Position numbers and translations under genes: made by a program. Below the pieces are notes generated by a model that made no database searches, was not told the origin of the DNA, and saw only the letters and a program-made list of their open reading frames with translations. Of a DNA stretch of 64,000 bases, positions 36,259 through 48,904 are shown piece after piece. Source of the DNA: Avena insularis. Its lineage: Eukaryota > Streptophyta > Magnoliopsida > Poales > Poaceae. The first letter of the stretch is position 1; the number at the start of each line of letters is the position of its first letter. The DNA is taken from positions 477,249,392 through 477,313,391 of the forward strand of contig CM042694.1 of NCBI GenBank assembly GCA_023614405.1, written 5' to 3'.

Positions 36259-37410
36259 ATGGACAACACTCAGCATTTGAATCAGCTTGAGGCAGTAAGG
36301 AAAATGGGTTCGCCCATGGACACCTTTATAACTGTCAACAAAAGAATAAATCCGGATGGAGTCGAGATCTATCCTTTATTATTTGAGTTATTACATTCTA
36401 AGAAATTTGCAGGAACTAATGAAGAAAGTCCATATGGACATTTACAATTCTTTGAAGATATTCTTAATTCCTTTATTTTGGATGACTATAATCTTGATAT
36501 GGTTAAAATCCAGTTATTTAGACAAACTCTCTCTAATAATGTATGCGACTGGTACATATCTTTTTGTGCAAAGGCACCAAGGACTTGGGAGGAATTAACA
36601 ACCAAGTTCCTATCAAAATATTATTCTGAAAGCAAAGCTCACAGGATGAGAGGTATTATTATCAGTTTCAAAAATAATCCTAGTGAGGGCTTATATGAAG
36701 GATATCTAAGGTACAAAAGTTACCTAGATAATTGCCCCCATCATCATTTACGTAATTGGTTAATCACCCATACCTTTTATGGAGGGCTAAGTATTGAAAA
36801 TAGAACGAATCTAGATACTGCTTCTAATGGCAGTTTTCTATCTTATACCTATGATGAGTTTGGAATCTAATAATAAAAATGAAAGAAGCAGCTGAAAATT
36901 TTAAAGATAAGGAAAATACTACAAAAGTTTTTCTGAATATGCTTGCATTAATGATTTCCTTGCAGATGAGAGGACATATACAATGATTAAAACCCTCGGT
37001 ATTGATTCTTACTCAGTAAAAAAATATTGAGAATTATGCAGGGAATTTGCAGGTACCTACAAAATGGGAACCTCGTAAACCCCTCAAAGAAAAGAAGCGT
37101 GCAAGAGCGCTAATGGAAGAGTTCTCCTTGATACCTATACAAGGGATCTCTGAAAAAATACAAAGAGAGGAAGAACAAACAAAGAAGAGATCCAAGAAAC
37201 CAGAAAGGAATTCCGAAGCTACAAATATAAATAATGTAATAATGAAGGATCTTATGGAAGCATGAATAGTGGAAGATGAAGTGGTTATGTTAGATCTTGA
37301 AACCTCAGAATTCATCACATGTAAGTTTCGAGGTAACGAGACTTCCAAACCTATGACCCCTATATATTGTGGAGAAACTTTCTTATACGGAATTTGTGAA
37401 ACCATATATC
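36259..37410 (+). pseudogene. Gag of the Athila-like Gypsy element (broken)
   Basis: The frame from ATG 36,259 is open to 36,870 and shows the Retrotrans_gag pattern: a FAGTNEESPYGHL segment, RTWEELTTKFLSKYY (the W-x-x-F-x-x-Y core) and a FYGGLS motif. It then shifts frame and continues in pieces to about 37,265, with a lysine/glutamate-rich stretch (near 37,080-37,230) that would carry the basic region. Gag makes the particle core in this family. At least one frameshift and several stops prevent translation of the whole. Confidence 0.85.
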
Positions 37411-37423
37411 CACTATAAATATT

Positions 37424-39479
37424 ATGCCTTCATCACTTTATGAGGAACTCCGCTACAATTTAAATAATCCAGATTTGGAACTGGTGGACACTATAATCAA
37501 ATTTTCTAATAGAACCAATATAAAACCAGAAGGAGTAATCAGAAATATCTATGTCTTTATTGGCTCACTCATGTACCTCCTTGATTTTCATATAGTTGAT
37601 ATGCCTCGAGATTCTTTTTGTCCTATTCTTTTAGGCAGTCCTTATGTTTCCATCACCAAAGCACGAATTGATAATTAGAAGGAAACTATTTCGCTGAAGT
37701 TTGGAGAAGAGGAAATGAGGTTCCATTTTGCCAAACTAAAAAAGAGGCCATATGAAGTGGAGGATATCAAGGAAAAAAGACGATTGCCGAATTAGCAGCA
37801 ATTCATTTCAGTACCCCACGGGATGAATTAGAAAGAAGCTTGATTAATTGGGAAGATGCACTAGACGATGAGAAGAAAGAAGACATGGATGATTACCTTG
37901 ATTCAATCCCGGAAGCACAAAATCCACATGACTGAAGAATTGGTAAGAACAGGAGATGAAGAACCTCCACCAATAGAATTGAAAAAACTTCCAGACAATA
38001 TGAGGTATGAGTTTTTAGATAATGAAAATAAATGTCCTGTTATTATTAGTAAGAATCTATCAGAAAATGAAACCAATAAACTTATTTCAATTTTGGTTAA
38101 GCATCGTGAAGACTTTGGATATACATTAAGTGATATTAAAGGAATAGATCCATCTATTGTAACGCATAAGATTACCATGATTGATGATGCTAAACCTGTA
38201 GTAGATACGCAAAGAAGGCTTAATCCTAAGATGAAGGAAGTAGTAAGAAAATAAGTTATACGCTTACTTGATACTGGCATAATATATCCTATTTCTGATA
38301 GTAAGTGGGTTAGCCTAGCTCATTGCATACCAAGACAAGGTGGTCTTGATGCTGCTATGGATGAGGATGGTGAGCTAGTTCCTATTAGACCAATTGTAGG
38401 ATATTGTATCTGCATTGATTTTAGGAAACTAAACCGTGAGACATAGAAAAATCATAAAGTTGTACCATTCATGGATAAAATCTTAGAAAGACTTAGTAAT
38501 AATTCCTACTTTTGTTTTCTTGACGGTTATTCTAGATATTCTCAAATTTCCATACAACCGGAAGATCAAGAGAAAACAACTTTCACTTGTCCTTATGGCA
38601 CATATGCTTATAGATTAATTCCATTTGGCTTATGTAATGAGCAGCAACTTTTCAGGAATGTGTTCTAAAGATTTTTGATGATTTTGTTGAGAAGACTATG
38701 GAAGTCCTAACAAATGATTTTTTTCATTTGTGGAACAACTTTTGATAATTGCCTTTACAATCTAACCAAGGTTTTGCAGAGATGCAGGCAATCAAACTTG
38801 GTTTTGAATTGGGAACAATGCTGTTTCATGGAAAGAGAAGGTAAAGTTTTTGGGCACGGAGTTTCTAAGAAGGGAATAGAAATAGATAAAACTAGTATAC
38901 ATGCTATAGAAATCTCCCCATACCTCAGGACATTAAAAACTTAAAAATGTTTCTGGGACATGCAGGTTTTTATAAGAGGTTTATAAAAGATTTTGCCAAG
39001 CTAGCTATGCCCCTTACCAATCTTCTCGATAAAGAAACTCCATTCTACTTAGATCATGACTGCATTGTCGCTTTTGAAAACCTTAAGGATAAACTAGTTT
39101 CATCACCTATCATGCAACCTCTCAAGTGGGATGAGCCTTTTGAAATTATGTGTGATGCTAGTGATTATGCTTTAGGGGTTGTTTTAGGTTAGTGAGATGG
39201 AAAGAATTTGAATGTTATTTATTACGCTAGTAGACCTCTTAATAAGATTCAGAAACATTATGCTACTACAGAAAAAGAGTTTCTAGCTATAAATGTTTGC
39301 TTGTGAAAAATTTAGATCTTACATAACAAATTCTAAGGTAATAATCCATATGGATCACCAAGCTTTATGTCACCTCCTTGTAAAAAAGGATGCTAAGCCC
39401 AGGTTGATTAGGTGTATTTTATTACTACAAGAATATGATTTGCAAATGGTAGATAGGAGGGGTAAGGATAATCCTGTAG
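37424..39479 (+). pseudogene. Protease-RT-RNase H of the Athila-like Gypsy element (broken)
   Basis: Protease-like segment at 37,424-37,678 (LLGSPYVS near its end), then the RT leader (KLPDNMRYEFLD near 37,991), and RT fingers with IDFRKLN near 38,414. The palm box that should read FMDD or YMDD reads LTND (38,707-38,718), so one catalytic aspartate is lost. RNase H follows from about 39,140 with CDASDYALGVVL and MDHQALCHLL. Stops at 38,255, 38,443 and 38,666 and several frameshifts are present. The frame breaks at the nested insertion at 39,485 within the end of RNase H (NPVAD). Confidence 0.88.
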
Positions 39480-39484
39480 CAGAC
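39480..39484. repeat. Target site duplication CAGAC (partner 48,148-48,152)
   Basis: Perfect 5 bp match on both sides of the nested Gypsy element. After removal, the host codes VAD followed by HLSR, the conserved end of Gypsy RNase H. Confidence 0.93.
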
Positions 39485-41115
39485 TGATACATTGCAAATG
39501 TATCTATAATTTTTTATGCTCCATGCTTGGTTTTATCCGCTTTCTTGTGTTTTGTTCCAACTTTGGAGTACTTTTATTATGATTTCTTGGACTAACCTAT
39601 TAACAAGAGCCATAGAGCCAGCTGCCTGTTTTCTGTTGTTTTTGGTTCCAGAAAAGTCAGAAAATGAATATTCTCGGAATTGGACGGGACAAAAGCCAAA
39701 GTCCCTATTTTTCTGGAAGGGATCAAGTGCCAGAATACGAGACGGAGAGGGGCCAGGGGCCGGCCACACAACCTGGCCGCGCGGCCAGGCTTGGCCCGCG
39801 CCAAGGGGTGGTCTGGCTAACCCCAACACCCCCTCGACCTCTCCTTCCGCCTATAAGTTGCCTTCGGGACGAAAACCCTAAGTGCCCGATCAAAAATCCA
39901 CGAAAGATTCTATAGCCGCCGTCATCTCCATCCCTAGATCGGGAGGGATTTGAAGCTCTTCCCGGCACCCTGCCGGAGAGGGGAATTCACCCTGGAGGCC
40001 TTCTTCATCACAATGCAAGCCTCTTGTGTGATGCGTGAGTAGTTCATCCTTGGACTACGGATCCATGTAGTAGCTAGATGGCTGGTTTCTCCTCCTTTCT
40101 GCTTTCATGTTTAGATCTTGTGAGCTCCGTTCATGATCAAGATCATCTATTTGTAATCCATACATGTTGTGTTTGCAGGGATCCGATGGATATTGAGATG
40201 CTATTTCAGATTGATTATTGATTCTATCATGTCTTTGTTATTTGAGATCTTGCATGCTTTCCGTTCTTAGTAGCTATCTTGGCCAAGTAGATGCTAGCAA
40301 CTCTAAGAGTTAGTATTTATGCTCGATAGTGGGTTCATGCCTCTGGTAATCTAGGGAAGTGACAAAAATCTCTAAGGTACTAGATGTGTTGTTGCTACTA
40401 GGGAGAAAACAACGATCTTTTGTTCATAGAACAATTGTATTGTTTCCTTTACACATAGTTCGTAAAGCAATAATCTGTTGCTTGCAACTTAATACTAGAG
40501 GGGGTTCGGATGATAACCTGAAGGTGGATTATTAGTCATAGATGCAGTTGGATGGCGGTCTATGTATTATGTTGTAATGCTCAATCAAGTCTCAGAGGAG
40601 TCAAGATGATTAGTATATGCATGTATTGCTTTCTCGGTGTTTGTCAATGCCCTGCTATAATTTGTTCATCTAGCATGTTATGTATCTAAGGAGATCCACC
40701 TCTAGTGAACTATGGATCCCGGTCCTTGTCTTTTATATACAATCTACAATCTTTTACTGCTTTGTGTTTACTTTCTGCAAACTTTTACTTCTTTCCATTC
40801 GATACGTTTAATCCTTTGTTTTCCGCAAAACACGGTGAGATTGACAACCTCATCGCAAGTTGGGGACAAAGTTATGTGGTTGTGTTATGCAGGTCTCCAC
40901 GTTGCTACTAGCACCGGTAGTGCGCCCTACCAAAGCTCAGCTAGTAACACCTTTGAGGTGTTTCCTTGCTCCTACTTGTTCGATTAAACCTTGGTTTCAT
41001 AACTGAGGGAAACTTGCTCCTGTGCTCATCATACCTTCCTCTTGGGGTTCCCAACGAGCTCTACATCAACACCACACACCAAGCACTTTTATGGGCGCCG
41101 TGTATTGAGCCATCA
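39485..41115 (+). mobile_element. 5' LTR of the gag-protease Gypsy element
   Basis: 1,631 bp, from TGATACATTGCAAATG to ttgagccatca. It is highly similar to the 3' LTR over its whole length by eye, so insertion was relatively recent. GC-rich stretch near 39,720-39,840 and the ggacgaaaaccctaag block near 39,868 are shared with the solo LTR at 31,542. Confidence 0.93.
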
Positions 41116-41125
41116 AGCGATTTTC

Positions 41126-41143
41126 TGGCGCCATTGCCGGGGA
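41126..41143 (+). other. Primer binding site (tRNA-Asp type)
   Basis: Sequence tggcgccattgccgggga, one change from the usual site. It lies ten bases after the LTR end. Confidence 0.9.
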
Positions 41144-41306
41144 GTCAAGGACATCTTCACAAGGGGAGTCCCTCATAACCAATCTCTTTACTTTGTTGTT
41201 TTTGTTTTGCTTAGTTTCTTTTTGCTTTGTTTGCTTGTTTTGTTCTTCAAAAATCCAAAAAAATTAGTTTTACTTGTTTGCTTTCTTATTTGAAAACTCA
41301 AAAAAA

Positions 41307-43246
41307 ATGACTACTCTTGAAAACACTAAGTTGTGTGACTTCACTAGCACCAACAACAATGATTTTATGAGCACTCCTATTGCTCCACCTATGGATGAAA
41401 ATACTTTCTTTGAGATAAAACCTGCTTTGCTCAATCTTGTTATGAGAGAGCAATTTTCGGGTATTGGTAATGAAGATGCTGCTTCCCATCTAAATAACTT
41501 TGTTGAACTTTGTGAGATGCAAAAGCATAGGGATATAGATGGTGATATTATTAAGCTGAAATTGTTTCCTTTCTCTTTGAGAGGAAAAGCTAAAGAATGG
41601 TTGAATTCCTTAACTAGGAATAGTATTGATTCTTGGACTAAGTGCAAAGATGCTTTTATTGGAAAATACTATCCTCCTACTAAGATTATATCCATGAGAA
41701 GTGAAATAATGAAGTTTAAACAACTTGATCATGAGCATGTTGCTCAAGCTTGGGAAAGAATGAAATCTTTGGTAAAAAATTGTCCCACTCATGGACTGAC
41801 TGCTTGGATGATCATCCAAACTTTTTATGCAGGATTGAACTATTCTTCAAGGAACATATTGATTCAGCTGCTGGAGGTACATTTATGACCATCACTTTGG
41901 GTGTTGCAACAAAACTATTGGATAATATGATTGTTAATTATTCTGAATGGCATACTGAGAGAGCTCCACAAGGTAAGAAGGTAAATTCTGTTGAGGAAAC
42001 CTCTTCCTTGAGTGATAAGATTGATATTATTATGTCTATGCTTGTTAGTGGGAAAGCCCATATTGATCCAAATAATGTTCCTTTAGCCTCTTTGCTTGCT
42101 CAAGAAGAGCAAGTTGATGTGAACTTCATAAGAAATAACAACTTTGGCAACAATGCTTATGGTAATAATGCCTATAGGAACAATTTTGGTAACAACAATT
42201 ATAAACCTTATCCTCCCAACAATGGTAATGCTTATGGAAATTCTTACAACAATAATAAAAGTGCTCCTTCTGAACTTGAAGTTATGCTTAAAGAGTTTAT
42301 TAGTAAACAAACTGCTTTCAATAAAACTATTGAGGAAAAACTCTCTAATGCTGAAAGAAATATAGCATCTTTGGCTGAAGCTCAATCTACTTTGAATAAA
42401 ATGGCTGCTAAACCCAAAACTAATGAGAATCCCTTTGCTGCCACTAATGCTATACAAGTAAGAATTGATGAAAATGTTAGACTATTAGCTGAATTACATG
42501 CTAAGTGGGAAAGAGAAGATGAAATTGCTAGAAACATTAGTGTTTCTACTATTACTACCACTAGTGTTGAGGCTAGTAATAGTTCTACTACTTTAGATGA
42601 TAAAGATGATTTTGATCTTGATGGTTGCAACATATCTGAAGTTATTAAGTTCCTACAAAAGCTTGCTAAAAGTCCTAATGCTAGTGCTATGAACATGGCT
42701 TTTACAAAACACATTACTGATGCTCTCATAAAGATTAAAGAAGAAAAGATGAAACATAAGGCTTCTATTCCTATAAAGCAAGAAGATGGTTGGGAACCCA
42801 TCATTAATATGAAAGTGAATGACTTTTATTTCGAAGCTTTGTGTGATCTTGATAGTAGTGTTTCTATTATGGCTAGAAGGATTTATGATATGCTTGATTT
42901 GTCTCCTCTTGAAGATTGTTATTTTAATGTCCCACTTGATGCTAATGCTAAAAAGAAACTCATGGGGATTCTTAATGATGTTCTTATTATGGTTAATGAT
43001 TCCTATGTCCCCGTTGGATTCTATGTTTTGGATGTTGAATACAATGCTTCTTGTCCTATTACCTTGGGAAGACCTTTTCTTAGAACTGTTGGTGCCATCA
43101 TTGATTTGAAAGAAGGCACCATTAAATATCAACTCCCACTCAAGAAAGGTATAGAATACTTCCCTAAAAAGAGAGAAAAGATTTCTTTTGCTTCTCCTAT
43201 GAAAACAAAATTTGGTCTTAATGCTTCGTCATTTGAGAACACTTGA
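41307..43246 (+). pseudogene. Gag and protease-like protein with one frameshift
   Basis: Frame 1 runs from ATG 41,307 to about 41,858, frame 2 from there to TGA 43,244-43,246, together about 646 codons. The N-terminal part is a Retrotrans_gag domain (WTKCKDAFIGKYYPP, then TFYAGLN). Next come an Asn/Tyr/Gly-rich low-complexity stretch (about 42,127-42,260), a lysine/glutamate-rich, probably coiled-coil segment (42,270-42,540), and a retropepsin-like domain (about 42,790-43,130) with LGRPFL near its end. The protease active site is changed: LCDLDSS stands where D-L-G-A/S is expected. One small indel near 41,858 breaks the frame. Codon use is strongly AT-biased. Confidence 0.87.
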
Positions 43247-46200
43247 TTCTTTCTTTGGTTCTTATGCCTAACTTAAAGGCGTTAAAGAAAAGTACTTGTT
43301 GGAAGATAACCCAAGAGTTTTAGTTGAGTCTTGTAAGTTATTACCTCTGTAATAACCTCTCCTTATCCTTTTTATTTGCTTTTTGTGCCAAGAGTAACCT
43401 CTAATGAGAGTGAAGTAATGATTGGGAAAGTTGCTGTCCCGAAACAGATTTCTGTGCTTCACCGTAAAAATTCCTGAGAGAGCTCTGTACGTCGGATTGA
43501 GCTGTAATTGTTTGTGCTTCTGCCCCAGGTTGTTATCTAACTTTCGTTAGTTCAACACTTTTTGATTTTAGCAACATAATTTCTTCAAAAAAATTAGTCT
43601 TTACCTCCTGGTCTGTTTTGACAGATTTCTGCCATTTTCTGCATTTGCTTCTTGTTAGTTCCTTCTTGAGTTCCTTTGGGGAATTGAGTTTTTTGAGGGA
43701 AGTGCTACAGTAGATAGTGTTCTAATGGAAGTTTATTTGGTGTTAGAACTGAACCTTGAGACTTATTTATCTTAAGTGCACTAATGTTGATAATGAGATT
43801 GTGTGAAGTTTTGTATGAAGGAAAATTTTCAGGTGTATGGAAGGAATGTGTAATGAAATGAAGGATGGACTAAAGCTCAAGCTTGGGGATGTCATGCGTG
43901 TCACCCCAAGAAATATCCAAGAATTACAAGCGTCAAATCTTGGGGATGCCCAAGGCATCCCCTTCTTCATCAATAAAAAATCCAGGTTCCTTCCAAACGC
44001 TTCATTTTTATTGTTTCGTGCACAGTTGTGTTTCTCTTGGAGCGTCTTCTTTTTCGTTTTTGTTTTGGTTTTTAGTTTGCTTGATTTGTTTAGTTTTCTG
44101 AATAAGTTGGTTGGACCCCCTCTTTCACACTTTGGTTTGCAAATAGTTTGGTTTGGTTTGGAAAAGAGTAGGAAAGTTCATGATTATGTGGTAAAAAGAG
44201 CTCGTTTTTGACTGTGGCCATGCTTTGTCATGCCATGCTTGATATTGTTTTGGATTTATGCTTAGTATTCTTTGCTGTAGCATGACTTGTTATAAACAAT
44301 TGAGATTGCTTAATGTGCCTTGGATGAATCATGCGTTGTTTTAGCATATTAAAGCATAGTATAGTGGTATTCTCCTTTGATGCTTTATTTGGGTTGACTT
44401 GGCACATGCTCACACCATGTTATGACTATCTCAAGTCACCATAGCCTTTATGATCCTTTAGTTTTAAACTTGTAGTATCACTTTATGCTTTGATCAATGA
44501 TGTCTTGTCGCTCTGCATGATTATGGCCATTATTGCTCTCTTAGTTTGTCGCTCCCAGTCTTTTGCTAGCCTCCACAACAAAGTATGAGTTTCACTCATG
44601 CATCCAACTCCCTAAACCAAGTTTTTCCAAAGAGTCCACCATACCTACCTACTAGCTTATGCTATTCCAAGTATATTTATGCTTTTGTTTACCTTCCACT
44701 TATTATGAGAAAGCTAGTGATTAAAGCTCTCACGAACTTGACGGCACACTTTACTTTATTGCCTCTAATAAACTTGAACCATTGTGTCTTCTATGTTGTA
44801 TATTCTTGCACTTATTTGTTGGGAATTAGCAGAACCATGCTTTCATGGGGAACGCTTTCAACATTGCACTTGGTACTTGTACCTAGTTGATATCATGCTC
44901 TTTTGTATATGGATGTCATCGGTGTGAAATGAAAGGGGAGCTTGTAAGTCCATGGAGTTATGTATATGTGTTAGAGAAACGCCTGGGCCGCTGGTCTAAT
45001 CCATGCTGACATGGTGGAAACCTGCAGCGTAACCATAATGAGCTATCTATGAAGCATTCTTCTTATAAAAAAAAGAGTCGTATTGAGAAAAAAGAGAAAA
45101 GAAAAAAAGAGATACTATGAAAAGAGGAAAGAGAGAAAAAAGCACCATATTCCCATGGTAAATAAGAAGAATGCTGAGATGCTCGTTGTCTGCTTGCCTT
45201 GTCATTTTGATATGGGGATTCTTCCGTATCATCAGGCAAGGGGAACCCGTTGGCGGTTCTCTATGATACACATGTACTTACGATGATAAGAACTTACCGG
45301 TGACTAAACTTGAGTAGCATGAGGAGCGGCCCTCGTATACAAGGGACATGAGATTTCTGACTTATACTTCGTCAAGCATGTACACCATAGTTTGTTCACT
45401 TTAACCTTAATCATTTCAAGGTTCTCTTAATCATTTCAACATTGCACTTGTACTTTGTACCCCGTTGATATCATGTTCTTTTGCTTACGGATCCCGGCGG
45501 TGTGAAATAAAAGTGGAACTTGTAAGATCATGGAGTTTGTATGTGTGTTAGAGAAAGCGCTGGGCGCTAGCCTAAGCCATGCCTAATCATGGTGGAAACT
45601 TGCAGCATAACCATAATGAGCACTCTATGAAGCATCCTCAATAAAAACCTATGCAAATAGCAAATAAAAAGATCGCTGAGATGCTCATTGTCTGCTTGCC
45701 TTGTCATTTTGATTATGGGAAAGCTCCCGTATCATGTGCAAGGGGTACCCCGTTGGTGGTTCTTAATGATACACATGTACTTACAATGACAAGATCTTAC
45801 TCGTGATTGAAGTTGAGTAGCATGAGGATCGGTCTTCGTAAGTAAGGGGCATGAGATTTCGGTTTATAACTTGTCAAGCATATCCTATTAGTTGTGTCAC
45901 TTTAACCTTAATCACTTCAAGATGCTTATGATAGGGGCAATGAGAGTTGAAAGCTATAAGTACCATAATTTTTGGAAGCTCTTTATGAGACTTGAATCCC
46001 TACTTCCTTTTTACAAAAGGCCTTTCTTCCACCATTATATTAAGTCTCCACCTTCTAACTTTATGCACTTACTTTGAGAGCATAGTGGCCATTCTTAGTT
46101 CTATGTGCATTGTCCCAAGACTAGTTGATTGATGCATAACTTGTTATTGCTTGTTTGAAACTATTGTATCTAGTCACTCTTATGAACTTTGAAGGTGTCC

Positions 46201-46520
46201 TATGCATTTATATTTACTACTCTATTGAGGGACAAGCTGAATACTATTATGCTATGTTTCCTTTATGTGAAACAAACAAACATCTTGCAAAGCATTGTTA
46301 TTCATTAATCTTTTGTTTGTGCCTTTTCATGTTGCATCATACTTTCTTTGCTTATTGCTAGAACTTTGTCTTTCATGTTATGATTGAAGTACTATGATCC
46401 CAGCTTTGAATGTTTTGCAAATACTTTGATCAAGTCTTTGATGGTGCATGTCACCTCAAAAATTCTTTCTTTTTATCACTTACCTACTCGAGGACGAGCA
46501 GGAGTTAAGCTTGGGCATGT
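43247..46520 (+). other. Non-coding 3' region of the gag-protease Gypsy element
   Basis: About 3.3 kb without pol sequence. It contains the ttggggatg motif around 43,883 and 43,941, an A/G-rich tract near 45,067-45,140, a tandem duplication (separate entry), and the ctcgaggacgagcagg tract near 46,488 that precedes 3' LTRs in this group. Confidence 0.75.
44860..45920 (+). repeat. Tandem duplication of about 580 bp in the Gypsy 3' region
   Basis: The block starting acattgcact at 44,861 recurs at 45,439. Shared landmarks are tgtgttagagaaa, aaccataatgagc, gatacacatgtactta, and the end taatca(t/c)ttcaag. Copies differ by many substitutions and by an A/G-rich insertion in the first copy, so the duplication belongs to the family and predates this insertion. 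Confidence 0.82.
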
Positions 46521-48147
46521 TGATACATTGCAAATGTATCTATAATTTCTGATGTTCCATGCTTGGTTTTATCCACTTTCTTGTGTTTTGTTCCAACTTT
46601 GGAGTACTTTTATTATGATTTCTTGGACTAACCTATTAACAAGAGCCATAGTGCCAGCTGCCTGTTTTCTGTTGTTTTTGGTTCCAGAAAAGTCAAAAAA
46701 TGAATATTCTCGGAATTGGACCGGACAAAAGACAAAGTGCCTATTTTTCGGGAAGGGGTCAAGTGCCAGAATACAAGATGGAGAGGGGCTAGGGGCCGGC
46801 CATACCACTTGGCCACGCGGCCAGGCTTGGCCCGCACCAGGGGGTGGTCTGGCCGACCCTAGCACCCTCTCGACCTCTCCTTCCGCCTATAAGTTGCCTT
46901 CGGGACGAAAACCCTAAGTGCCCGATCAAAAATCCACGAAAGAGTATGTAGCCGCCATCATCTCCATCCCTAGATCGGGAGGGATCTGAAGCTCTTCCCG
47001 GCACCCTGCCGGAGAGGGGAATTCACCCTGGAGGCCTTCTTCATCACCATGCAAGCCTTCGGTGTGATGCGTGAGTAGTTCATCTTTGGACTACGGATCC
47101 ATGTAGTAGCTAGATGGCTGGTTTCTCCTCCTTTGTGCTTTCATGTTTAGATCTTGTGAGCTCCGTTCATGATCAAGATCGTCTATTTGTAATCCATACA
47201 TGTTGTGTTTGCGGGGATCCGATGGATATTGAGATGTTATTTCAGATTGATTATTGATTCTATCATGTCTTTGTTATTTGAGATCTTGCATGCTTTCCGT
47301 TGTTAGTAGCTATCTTGGCCAAGTAGATGCTAGCAACTCCAAGAGTTAGTATTTATGCTCGATAGTGGGTTCATGCCTCTAGTAATCTGGGGAAGTGACA
47401 GAAATCTCTAAGGTACTAGATGTGTTGTTGCTACTAGGGAGAAAACAACGATCTTTTGTTCATAGAACAATTGTATTGTTTACTTTACACGCAGTTCGTA
47501 AAGCAATAATCTGTTGCTTGCAACTTAATACTGGAGGGGGTTCGGATGATAACCTGAAGGTGGATTATTAGTCATAGATGCAGTTGGATGGCGGTCTATG
47601 TATTATGTTGTAATGCCCAATCAAGTCTCAGAGGAGTCAAGATGATTAGTATGTGCATGTATTGCTTTCTCGGTGTTTGTCAATTGCCCCGCTGTAATTT
47701 TTTCACCCAGCATGTTATCTATCTAAGGAGAGCCACCTCTAGTGAACTATGGATCCCGGTCCTTGTATTTTATATACAATCTACAATCTTTTACTGCTTT
47801 GTGTTTACTTTCTGCAAACTTTTACTTCTTTCCATTCGATACATTTAATCCTTTGTTTTCCGCAAAACACGGTGAGATTGACAACCTCATCGCAAGTTGG
47901 GGACAAAGTTTTGTGGTTGTGTTGTGCAGGTCTCCACGTTGCTACTAGCACCGTAGTGCATACAAAGCTTAGCTAGTAACACCTTTGAGGTGTTTCCTTG
48001 CTCCTACTGGTTCGATTAAACCTTGGTTTCATAACTGAGGGAAACTTGCTACTGTGCTCATCATACCTTCCTCTTGGGGTTCCCAACGAGCTCTACATCA
48101 ACACCATGCACCAAGCACTTTTCGGGGCGCCGTGTATTGAGCCATCA
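46521..48147 (+). mobile_element. 3' LTR of the gag-protease Gypsy element
   Basis: 1,627 bp, same ends as the 5' LTR. It is followed directly by the CAGAC duplication and the resumed Athila-like polyprotein. Confidence 0.93.
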
Positions 48148-48152
48148 CAGAC

Positions 48153-48683
48153 CATCTTTCTAGGATGGAGGGAATAATTAATGACCTCATACCTATTAAT
48201 GAATCATTTCCGGGAGAATATTTAGCAAAAATAGAAATCGCTGATCCATGGTATGCAGATTATGCTAACTATCTAGCAACGAAATTTATACCTCCCGGTA
48301 TGTCAAGGAATCAAAGAATGAAATTATTTAATGATCTGAAACACTATTTTTGGGATGATCCATATCTATATCGTCATGGACTTGACAGAATGATTCGGAA
48401 GTGTGTGCCTAATCATGAAATGAATTCGATATTGAAGGCTTGTCATGACAGTCCATATGGAGGGCATCATGCAAGTAAAAGAAATGCAGCACAGGTACTT
48501 CAATCCGGATTCTACTGGCCCACCTTACTCAAGAATGCACGCAGGCACCCCTGAAGAAGTGATAAAGCAAAGATACACGAAGAACGGCAATTACAAGAAG
48601 AATGGACTCAAGAAGGAGTGAGAAGTACTACGGTCAAGCTATTTACCCTAAAAGAGAGCTTCATGGGTGGCAACCCATGTGAA
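48153..48683 (+). pseudogene. Athila-like integrase: zinc-binding part only
   Basis: The frame continues RNase H (HLSRMEG) and enters the integrase N-terminal H2C2 zinc domain, with YRHGLDRMIRKCVP, ILKACHDSPYGGHH and FYWPTL. Near 48,545 it jumps to sequence that looks like the polyprotein C-terminus, with a stop at 48,552. The catalytic core with its D,D-35-E residues is deleted, so this copy could not encode integrase. Confidence 0.85.
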
Positions 48684-48904
48684 ATAAAGGTTTGAGTAAG
48701 TTCTTAAATTTTCAGCTAAAGTCTAATTTTTAGTATTGTGTTAAAAAGAAACAATTCACCCTCTAGCAAAGAAGAAGGAAGATTGATGGTACCAAAGTTG
48801 GTCGAAAATTTAAGCTAACGTTTCTCTGTCAAAACTGGATATTTCGTTAAGTTTCAGATTAGTAAAGAATTCTTGGAGAAACAGGAAAATTTTGGTGGAC
48901 ACAG
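48684..48904. other. Non-coding spacer after pol
   Basis: AT-rich sequence without a recognisable feature between the end of pol and the palindromic repeat array. Confidence 0.6.

Larger units (their letters stand above)
39485..48147 (+). mobile_element. Non-autonomous gag-protease Gypsy element
   Basis: An 8,663 bp element with LTRs 39,485-41,115 and 46,521-48,147, tRNA-Asp primer site, TSD CAGAC, gag plus protease-like ORF, and about 3.3 kb of non-coding 3' sequence. No RT, RNase H or integrase frame exists. The pattern matches the large gag-only Gypsy families of Triticeae (the Sabrina/WHAM kind, as I recall them); I do not assign a family name. It must use enzymes of autonomous Gypsy elements. 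Confidence 0.9.

Noticed and set aside
45047..45290. Lys/Arg-rich frame of 67 codons and its antisense frame
   Set aside because: It reads through an A/G-rich tract inside the non-coding 3' region of the Gypsy element; the other copy of the tandem duplication lacks it.
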